Below, piece after piece: positions 55,461 through 64,000 of a stretch of 64,000 nt of DNA (the stretch's first letter is position 1; each line of letters begins with the position of its first letter). Made by a program: the position numbers and the translations under genes. The stretch is from Anastrepha obliqua (taxonomy: Eukaryota > Arthropoda > Insecta > Diptera > Tephritidae): positions 35,614,501-35,678,500 of the forward strand of contig NC_072896.1 in assembly GCF_027943255.1 (NCBI RefSeq), given 5' to 3'. The notes beneath the pieces are model-generated. The model did no database searches. It worked only from the letters and a program-made list of their open reading frames with translations, and was not told the DNA's origin.

Positions 55461-57080
55461 ACACAGTTTTCTTTTAGTCCGACAGCTGTTTTCCTGCTCA
55501 AAAACTCGACTATCAGTCAATAGCTGCCTTCGATTTATCACTACTCTCTCCCCTAGAGAATTTCGCAACGCTTAAGGGAAACACAATAGTTTATCGATGT
55601 TCCACCGACTTTATTTTTAGCCAATTATACGAGTATAGGTAGCTTACAAGCGACATGCATGAGCCCATACTTTCAAAAATAAGTGGACATTTTTTCTTTT
55701 ACTATAAGTACTCGTATATTAGGCTTGCATTCGCGTAGGTTTGCATTCTATTTCCCTTAACTATTATCTTATTTGTTATCAAGCAAGTTTTCGGTTTCTT
55801 CGGCTAAAATATACTCCTTATACAATTCACTTTTTTTAATAAAATTTGCTATTCCTAATTTTTTTCTGTATCAGCTATTTGTTGCAGCTTTTACTACTTT
55901 TAAGTTTTATCCAATTCGTTTTCAAACTCTGAAGAATTTCACTGAAATCTATACTTTTACCTAATCACTTTACTCCTTTACTACGTCCGCTAAATTATGG
56001 AAAAAATTTATTCTCGTCCCATACACTCCCACATTATTTTTCACCTGCTCCATATATTTATTTGTAGTAAGCCAACCAGCTCTTCATTTAGCTGCTAACA
56101 AGTATTCGTTGGCAGAAGTTTAAATGAATTGCATTTTAATTTGAATTTAATTGGGTTCTGCTTCTGTACCAAATCGACATTTTACCACTTCATTACGCTC
56201 CCATTGTGTACGCAACATCTCAGCCAACCAAACCACCGCCGCTCTCTGCTGTGGAAAGGTCGAAATTTTGTGGCTTAACAATTCGCTTGGGTTTTCTCTT
56301 TTAATATTTCTTATTTTCTGTGCTTTAATTCTTTTTTGCTACAATTTTTGAGAAGGCTCAGTTTAAAGTGAATTCAATGGTTATGAGGAATGCAATGCCC
56401 AGTAATCTTTCAGCAAAATTAAGTTTCAGGCGCACAAAAGTTTTACTATTCACTCATAAGTCGGCGAGAGTAGTAGTAGGCGGCCCTGAGACAATTTTTT
56501 AAAATGCTGAAGATCTCGAACGAACAAGCAAAATTTAGAAGTGATTGAAAGTTGCAAAAAAAAAATTCTAAGTGAATAATCGACGTAATCTCAAACAGCT
56601 AATCGAGAGTAATAGTAAGTGGCCCACACATACAGAAACATGAGAAACACACAGAAATGTTTGGAAAAGATGAAAACAAATAGAATAATAGTCAAGGGCA
56701 AACCTATTTCATCCGGGACATGAACCGATAAAATTAAGCGAAAATATTTTATTTGTACCCAGAGTCGAAGTTTTCTAGGTTTGCACGACCAACTCACTTC
56801 GACCTTACAGGTCCATTGTGATCGAACTTTTTTAAAAACTTTCGAAAGGCGGAGAGGGAACGATAATGGTTTGTGTTTTTCTTTGTTTTTTGTTTTTTTA
56901 TTGGTTTTGGGTTTAACAGAGATCGAAATTCCACTTAACCTTAAATAAAGGCCAAAATCGCATTTTATACACCTTTAGGTTACAATATCTCGGAAACCTG
57001 AGACACCAGATTCGGATTAAGGGACCGTACATGGGTTTCTGTTAAATTTTGTGGTCAATCTATGTGTCATCTATATGCAT
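55461..57080. other. Unassigned DNA
   Basis: GAGAGTAGTAGTAGGCGGCCC (56466) and GAGAGTAATAGTAAGTGGCC (56605) are a diverged local repeat. No gene. Confidence 0.4.
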
Positions 57081-57090
57081 ATATCGGGTG

Positions 57091-57138
57091 TTTTTACGAG
57101 CTTGAGAGCTTAAAATGATAATAAAAAAATAAATAAAT
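57091..57138 (+). repeat. Solo terminus of an AGGGTGTTTTTA element
   Basis: CGGGTGTTTTTACGAGCTTG then AGAGCTTAAAATGATAATA matches the inverse of 43812-43852. Directly followed by a SINE. Confidence 0.65.
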
Positions 57139-57318
57139 GATTGGCGCGTACACTTCTGTTAGGCGTTTGTTTGAGCTCTTCCTCCTATTGCGGCGTGCGT
57201 TTTGATGTTGTGCCACAAAAAGAAGGACCTACAGGTTTAAGCCGACACCGAAAGGCAGATATTTTTTATGAGGCGCGTTTTTATCGCAGAAATACACTCG
57301 GAGGTTTGCACGCGGAAA
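57139..57318 (-). mobile_element. SINE fragment, copy 8
   Basis: ATTGGCGCGTACACTTC, TGCGTTTTGATGTTG, GACCTACAGGTTTAAGCCG, GCAGATATTTTTTATGAGG and GCAGAAATACACTCGGAGG. The tRNA-like head is missing. Confidence 0.85.
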
Positions 57319-59219
57319 GTATCGCAGCTGCAATTCAAAATGATCTAAATCAAATAATTCCACGTAGTTTTAGAAATTGGAATTTTCTTAGGTTACATTT
57401 GCCTCTTATTTAGTTTACATGGTAGCGAAGATCTTGGCCTGGTTAGAGTGGTGATTCATCCAGAATCCAACTAGTGCTTGATCTTGGCCTACATCCCCAT
57501 AAGATAAATTTTACTCAAAAAGTTAAGCTTCTTGGCCATTCGAAGCGCCGAAATTTCTGCACGTAAGTTTTCTCTATACCTAAAACCCTATGGGCCACCC
57601 AATAGCCTTTGCCTGACATTCATGCATTAAATTTTAATCAGAGTTACTGCAATTTCTGCAACACTGAACAGTGGAAGGCCTCAACGGCTGCCTCAGTGTT
57701 ACTTGTAAAATGTAAAAGAATTTTAATGGCTTTCTGCAACAGACCGATTAATACTTACCGTTACTTCAAGGCACTGCGTTGGCAAATATTATAGTTCCCT
57801 AAAGTGTTATCAGCCAAACACTTGCAAAATAGCAGCACTTTAATTCCCGACATAATTTTATCATCGCCTGTAATATCAATTTCAACATCAGCAGCAACAG
57901 CAACAGCCACAGCACGAATAAAGAGTAAAAATGTCCGAATTGTAGGAACATCACGCAGTCAGCGAATCAACCAAGTTGCAAACCCCTCAAAATAGTATGC
58001 CAATTTGAAGTGACTGCAGTCATTAATTTTTGTTGTTGTCTCACTGGCTCTGCTGACTGTTGACTGACCATTAACATAAAAAGCGCTAGCAAGCAAAGGA
58101 GGAAAAGCAAAATAGGAAAACAAAAACAACAAAAACAGCAATAACAACCGAGCAGACAACGATAACAAGAGTAGGTATACTCGTATCAGCAGCAGCAGGA
58201 GCAGCAACAATTTAAAAAATGCTTGGACTTGCATGTTGCAGTCAATTTCCTAGATTTTTATGATGCCACAAACATCAAATTTGTAGAATGAGTAGAAAAG
58301 ACTTGGAAGCATTTCAAGTATGGGCAAAGATCTTGATGATAGTGCTGGTGGTGGTGCTGGCAATGGTGTTGGCGATTTTGATGTTGATGGCAGCTGCGAT
58401 GTGATGTTTATGATAGTTATGGAAATGGAGATGGAGTTGGAGTTGGAGAAATAGAAAGATGATGGCTGTAATTCAGCAGTAGACTATGCCAAGCAGCGTA
58501 TCGGGAATGCAGTTTAGCCGAAAGAAAGGAAGGGACTTGGTCGCGTATCATCGCATAATGTGAGTGAATAGTATTTTTGTACGCTGACAACTGCATTTGA
58601 CTTGCATGACCATACAAATTAAGTTATATTCCAAAAACGTTTTGAAAGCAAAGAAGCAATGGCAGGGCGGTTGGGTGGCTGCGTGACTGCCTGGTTGGTT
58701 GATTGTAGCTTATTGAAAAGTTATACAGCCAGCCAAACATGCATGTGAAATGAAAGGCTGGCAGAGAAAATAAAAAAAATAAATGTAGAAAATAACCATA
58801 ACGGGTGTTTATTTTTTGAAGCTATAAAGTATATATTTTTTTCACTTGAAATAAATGTCTTAACTAGGCTTAACAGCCTCGGAGCATTTTCTATGCTACT
58901 GGCCGGCTCTCTTCGAAAACTAGACTATGCTACCTGGGCGCTCTCAGCTTTGAAAAGCTAGAGCCTCAACTATACGGACATCTTGAGTGATGCCTATTTT
59001 CGCTCAATAGAACTCTGATCTGGTATCACTATGGATCAAAATGGTCTCTGCATGGCTTCGGTCAGCCAGTATAACCTAACCTAACCTAAATCAACCTAGG
59101 CTTAACAGCTACAATATTTATGGAATTTTATTGGTTGATTTAAGTGCTTTTTAAATTAATATTTACGAGTGAGTAGCACAGATAGATGAGCGGCCTTATC
59201 AAATTTTTATAGATAAGGT
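57319..59219. other. Unassigned DNA with CAG/CAA-rich and GGTG-rich simple sequence
   Basis: CAGCAGCAACAGCAACAG-type repeats (57885-57910, 58130-58215) and GGTGGTGGTGCTGG (58343) give low-complexity frames only. (CCTAA)3 at 59074-59088. No gene supported. Confidence 0.45.
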
Positions 59220-59396
59220 AGAATCCTTCTAGAAGGCCTCCTCTGCGTAGGAAAGATCAGGTGGCGTAGGACTTGGCTTCACTTAGTGCGTCCAAAAGGC
59301 ACCGATTAGCATGAAAAAGAAACGACTGGCGCGCTTTGTTAAACTCGGCCAAAATCCTTAGGCGGTTATCGCGCCAATCAAGAGGAAGAAGAAGAT
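59220..59396 (+). mobile_element. LINE 3' end with (GAA)n tail
   Basis: AAAGATCAGGTGGCGTAGGA, TTGGCTTCACTTAGTG, TTAAACTCGGCCAAAATCC, GCGCCAATCAAGAGG and a GAAGAAGAAG tail. Same 3' end as the fragment at 27351-27935, opposite orientation. Confidence 0.75.
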
Positions 59397-60197
59397 GGAA
59401 TCCATTCAAAAAGAACTTTGCATTTTTAGTCTTAAACGATTTTAAGAACTTTTTGATCAAGGTAGTATTTACAGTCAAACTGCTCACATTGCCAATTTCT
59501 ATCTCATTCCTTTTGGCGAAAGTTAACCTTACTGCTCCCTCGAGAGTATCAAAGCACTTTAGGTTTTTTGTTTGTTTTGAAAACCATGTAAAGCAAATTA
59601 CGACTTTTATGAACTATTTCGATACTTGTGCTAAGATTTGATCGGTTCATTCCATTTATATGAGGACGTCGCACTCGCTTTTCTTCGATAAGAAACCGAT
59701 ATTTTATCCTCTCAATAATTGATTTACGATGTTACGTCAATAAATTTTTATTCAGTTATTGAATTTTTTCTGTAGCTAAATATTTTTAGATATCGACGTT
59801 CAACAACACCCCTGCATTTCTTAGCGCACTGCATACTCGTGACGGTCGTTGAGTTTATTATTATTTATTACATGAAGGTGGGACTGTTTTGCACTAAAAC
59901 TGCCTCTAAACTATCTCTTAAAAGTTATTTCAAGTCACCTGTCATACAATGAATGTCCCAAGCCCTGCTGATGCTAAGCTCGAACAACCACATATGAAAT
60001 GCTGGACAGTTTTTCTCTTTCTTGCAGGCGTCAATGGCGGCAGGTTATCTTTTAGGAAGGCTTGCCTCCTTTAAAATGATGTTTTGGGTGTTTCTTTAAA
60101 TGTGCGTAAAACGGAAATGAAAAAATACTTTTTCTTTTTGTTTTGAGGATATTATTTCCTAATCTATTGTTAAAAAATAAAAATTTTTTTTTGGCCA
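59397..60197. other. Unassigned DNA
   Basis: Nothing recognised. Confidence 0.4.
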
Positions 60198-60483
60198 TAC
60201 GAGGTTTGTTCAAAAAGTTGTCAGCCTTCCAAAAATGGTCTTCACATGGACAATGGACGCAGATATAGCCGAGTCTACTGAACTGATTTTGATGTAATAA
60301 AATTTAAATGGCGTAGAATTGATGTCATTATCGTGAAAACTACGATCATTTGGAAAACATATTTTTAGTATTTTTTTCGGACCTTTAAAGTCAAAAAGAA
60401 AGGGTCAAAAATGGTTTTTCATCTTTGAACGTCCACCATTTTCTAAATTTTTTATTTTTTTTTAAGATCGTAGTTCACACGAT

Positions 60484-61258
60484 GGTATCCGGTCATTTTC
60501 CCGAATCGAATTTCCCGAATGCCGCTGGCCCGAATGTCTAAAATTCCGAATAACCAAAATCCCGAATGCCATTTTCCCGAATGCCAGTTTCCCGAATCCA
60601 TTTTCCCGAATCGAATTTCCCGAATGCCGCTGGCCCGAATGTCTAAAATTCCGAATAACCAAAATCCCGAATTCCAGATTTTGCCTCAATATCCAATCGA
60701 ATTGTGGAATCAACATGAAGCTGCTCTCCAAGGAGCTTGCAGAACGAACAACGTCAGCGAGGGGTGGCATAACCGATTTGCGATAGTAGTGGGAAAACAC
60801 CACCCAGATTTGTACTCCCTTCTGACAGAAATACAAAAAGAGCAAGCCGATACAGAGTGTGCTATTGCGGAGTTAAGTTTAGGGAGATCGGTAAGAGCTG
60901 CACCAAAGAAGAAATGGTATCAGCTTCAAAGCAGAATCCAAGCGATCACAGCTTCCTACGATAATTATAGAAGAGAAAACAGAGTATTGGACTATTTAAA
61001 AGCAATTTCTTATAATATTGTGCTCTAATTGGTTCACAAATATGTATATATTCACTTTTACAAAAATTTATTGCAGTAAATCCTTTATTACTAATAAAAA
61101 AAAAAATTTTATTTTTCGGGGACATAGCCATTCGTGAAACTGGCATTCGGGAAAATGGCATTCGGGAAAATGGCATTCGGGATTTTGGTTATTCGGAATT
61201 TTAGACATTCGGGCCAGCGGCGTTCGGGAAATTCGATTCGGGAAAATGACCGGGAATC
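60484..61258 (+). mobile_element. Mutator-like (MULE/Phantom-type) element with 9-bp target duplication
   Basis: A perfect 9-bp direct repeat TCACACGAT (60475-60483 and 61259-61267) flanks near-identical inverted repeats of about 100 bp made of degenerate TTCCCGAATG units. Inside the left end a 74-bp block (60494-60567) is repeated exactly at 60599-60672. The right two thirds encode the C-terminal end of a MULE transposase. 775 bp in all. Nine-base duplication plus long TIRs plus MULE coding sequence make the assignment firm. Confidence 0.9.
60519..61028 (+). pseudogene. Truncated MULE transposase C terminus fused to TIR-derived sequence
   Basis: A 169-codon frame without stops. Residues about 1-53 are translated terminal repeat (ARMSKIPNNQNPE twice). 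Residues about 54-169 match the C-terminal part of MULE transposases: PIELWNQHEAALQGACRTNN, VSEGWHNRFAIVVGKHHPDL, YSLLTEIQKEQADTECAIAE, LSLGRSVRAAPKKKWYQLQS and the terminal DYLKAISYNIVL. The catalytic DDE domain and N terminus are absent, so it cannot transpose itself; its 3' end and TIRs could be moved by a full copy elsewhere. Confidence 0.85.
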
Positions 61259-61338
61259 TCACACGATAACCATTTTTATATTGAACAAGAACCTGTTTGT
61301 CTTTTTGATTTCAGACAACTTTTTTAACGAACCTCGTA

Positions 61339-63120
61339 TGACCAACAAACATTTAACAATAAATAATAAAATAAAATAATAGAAGCAAAAATAAAAAACG
61401 TTGCTCGAGTATAATACTTTGATACTTACTTACTTACTTGAACACCTGGTTTCACTAATATCCTCACGGAAATTTCTATGTGTCTTAACAATAACCCCGT
61501 TACTTTTATATGTATGTGTAATAAAAAATAAAAAAAACAGCTCCATAAAACGAGTACCACAACCACAAATAAATGCTCCCAAATGATTCCAACAAAAAAC
61601 AAAAATTTCACTGCAGCGAAAGAGTTGACTAGAAAACTAAAATTTTATTGAATATGAAGCGAACAGAATGAACTCAAAGTCGTAGCACGAGTATTTATTG
61701 CTGGCAAAATGCAAGGATGAAAGCAATGAACTATAGAAGTAGGAAGCTGTATAACGGCACTTGCAAATACTTATTATGTTTAATTAGACGAAAAACAATT
61801 TAATAGGCAGTTGGATCGATTTTGTTTTTCGTCTTTTCTTTTCTCTATGATTTTCGCGCTGCAGCTGCAGTTTTTTTTATGACTATTGCGTTGCTGGTAA
61901 GCGAGTTTCAATGAAGTGTAGTATGTTAAATTGATGGCTATTGGTGAAATTGGACGGATAGATAGCGATGTTTATAGAGCATGAACTCGTTGAAAATTCT
62001 TGAGAAATGGGCAAAGTGTAGATAGCAGATGGAAAAGCTGGGAATCAGTAAAATGTAAGAATTCAACTCCTCAAGAAAGAAAAGTTGGTTTTTATGTTGC
62101 TAAGAGACTAAGTATATCTAATCAATAGAAAATTATGTACCGGAAATTTATTATCAAATTCGAGAATTTATGATGAAAAAAGAAAATTAAGTATACATTT
62201 GAAAGCTAATTTCCATATATGGAGCATTCTTTTGCAAACCCAACAGCTTTCGTACTGGCACATTTTTGATTTGACTGAAATTTTTTTGGCTTTCCAAGAT
62301 CACATAAAATGAGATTCGAGGATTCTTGTTTAGCAGAAAAAAGAACACAGGAGGTATTGGCTGACAAATTCAGTAAAAAATGAGTAAAATTAAGGTCATT
62401 GACATGACACTTTGAAGCCATTTTTCTCCATATAACGAAAGCACGAAATTTTGTTTATAAAAAGGAAAACACACAAAACCGTCAGCTGAAAAAATTGTGA
62501 AAAATCAAAATAATTTTTGAGGCACTTGAAACTTGTACTTTCACGTAACAAAATTTAATGTACTACAAAACTGCATACCGTAAAGTTTTCGAGAAAGTTT
62601 AAGTTTTGTACAAAGTTTCAAACTTTGCAGTATATGGTTTTCGTTGTAGTAGAAAAAAATCGTTTCATAAAAAAATAATTAAAATTAAAAAAAGGAATAA
62701 ATAAAGAAGTGTTGACTCTTTACAATATGTGGTGTACACTTTATTTTGACGCTGAATGTATATATTCAAAATTAATGAACTTTAAAATTAATAGTCAAAA
62801 TTTATCGAAATATTGGTGTGCCATCACTTTGCCGCAGAGCGTGTCTGATTACCCCCGTAACGCCATCTTTATATTTTGTACATTAACATCATTTTTCGTC
62901 TTTTGAACCATGACCTATTTTAAATTCACACTAAAAGGATTTTGAACATAAGTAATGTCCACAATGGAGTTTATTTTTATGTTTAATTATTTTTGATCAA
63001 AATTAGAAGAAATTCATATCAATCAGTTCATCACTTTTATAACTCAAATTAGAGTAAAATAAACGATGAAGAATGAGAAAGCGGAACATTTCATTTGTTC
63101 ATTGTTGTTCAAATTTCATT
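61339..63120. other. Unassigned AT-rich DNA
   Basis: No recognised gene. A 71-codon minus frame at 62206-62421 (MASKCHVNDLNFTHFLLNLS) matches nothing I know. Confidence 0.4.
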
Positions 63121-63126
63121 GTTAGC

Positions 63127-64000
63127 AGGGTAGCAGCCCCATTTAACAATATGTCTGTTTTAAAGTGTTCTTGAACCGTTTTTTTTATACCCGTATTGCA
63201 ATATTTTATTAGACTTGCATATGTATTTATTTAATTCACTAATTTTTTCTATAGGTGGCAACACTTTCATTGTACAGATTACAACCTTATGCCGCAAGCA
63301 CCTTTCGTTTGTCACCAAGTATGTAAAATTATATTTCATGTTACCTAATACGTATTCAATTAAATTTTACTTCCTAGATATGTGGCAGCTCCACACAAAA
63401 ACTTTGAAGATTAAATTTTTTCCAAAACCCTTTTGTCTGATTCCCATATTGTAATAAATATTTTATTTAACTTACTTCGTTAACTAATTTTAATTCTTAT
63501 ATAGGTGATAACCCTCTTACTCTATATATGGCAACCCTATTCCTCAATCACCTTTCGTTTCATACCAATATTGTAATATTTTTTCTTTTCATCTCATTAT
63601 ATATTAAATTGAACTTAATTTTGTAGTTAGGTGGTAACTCCTTTAAAAATATTTGTAGCTGAAACTATTTCTAAATACCTTTCGTTTGATTACCATATTT
63701 CAATAAACATTTTATTTAACTTACTTTAATTTTTAGATAAGTGGTCACCCTCTTACTATATAGATGGCTCAAGCAAGCCACGTTTGACTAATTTTTTAAT
63801 ATTTAACTACCTTATATATTTAATTACATTTTATTTTCTAAATAGGTGGCAACCATTTTGAAAATATTTTTTCCAGAAACTTTAAAAATCTTTCATTTGA
63901 TTACCATATAACATATAATACATATTTCCTTTAACATACTCGTTTTATTAATTAAAAATTTTTGTATAGGTGGCCAGACTTTCAATTTATAGACGACAGC
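63127..64000. repeat. Tandem array of 105-127 bp AT-rich units, running off the window
   Basis: The marker (A)GGTGGYMAC follows a T-rich stretch at 63253, 63380, 63503, 63629, 63739, 63844 and 63968, giving spacings of about 127, 123, 126, 110, 105 and 124 bp; a degraded unit may precede at 63127. Units share CCTTTCGTTTGATTACCATA and TATTTAACTTAC-like blocks. Satellite- or minisatellite-like, no coding. Confidence 0.85.

Larger units (their letters stand above)
60200..61336. mobile_element. TA-flanked mariner-type MITE, interrupted by a Mutator-like element
   Basis: Left end CGAGGTTTGTTCAAAAAGTT (60200) and right end AACTTTTTTAACGAACCTCG (61336) are inverted repeats of about 23 bp with two mismatches, flanked by TA at 60198-60199 and 61337-61338. 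Without the insert it is about 353 bp and non-coding. Confidence 0.8.

Noticed and set aside
57804..58455. Possible coding exon with Gln- or Gly-rich low complexity
   Set aside because: Only CAG/CAA and GGTG simple repeats; no splice sites or flanking conserved frame.

Overview
The window is eukaryotic, AT-rich and dense in transposon remains. It most resembles a cyclorrhaphan fly, and the mix of mariner, RTE/Jockey and SINE remains suggests a tephritid fruit fly (inference from sequence character; no search was run). Only two host protein genes can be supported, both on the minus strand. Most of the other open frames are simple-sequence translation, shadow frames or pieces of transposase and reverse transcriptase.

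Layout. 1-5 kb is AT-rich, including a strongly strand-asymmetric T-rich tract (about 640-2470) with a small base-balanced island. 5.2-6.2 kb holds a short-TIR element built from three tandem blocks; 7.0-7.7 kb a deleted hAT element. 10334-16614 is a five-exon glycosyltransferase-49 gene (beta-1,4-glucuronyltransferase-like, 541 aa after splicing) whose last intron, 4.4 kb, contains a SINE, a Tc1/mariner relic, a TTAA-flanked element and a plus-strand exon-like sequence. About 420 bp upstream on the same strand lies the single-exon gene for Pol32/POLD3 (17034-18479), the small DNA polymerase delta subunit, ending in a PCNA-binding box.

From 18.5 kb to the right edge no host gene is recognisable. 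The region is a layered graveyard: at least eleven mariner/Tc1-type relics, about thirteen non-LTR retrotransposon fragments, a tRNA-derived SINE family (about eight copies in both orientations), a pogo-like MITE (26.4 kb), TTAA elements (13.6, 45.9 and 47.3 kb), and at 60.2-61.3 kb a Mutator-like element with long near-identical TIRs and a perfect 9-bp target duplication, nested in a TA-flanked mariner-type MITE. The last 0.9 kb is a tandem array of 105-127 bp units running off the window.

The two host genes are functionally unrelated (replication fork; Golgi glycan synthesis), and nothing in the sequence shows coordination beyond shared strand and closeness. I found no new defence, toxin or enzyme system. 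The most notable items are the nested Mutator-like element, the three-block TIR element, the intronic exon-like sequence and the terminal tandem array.
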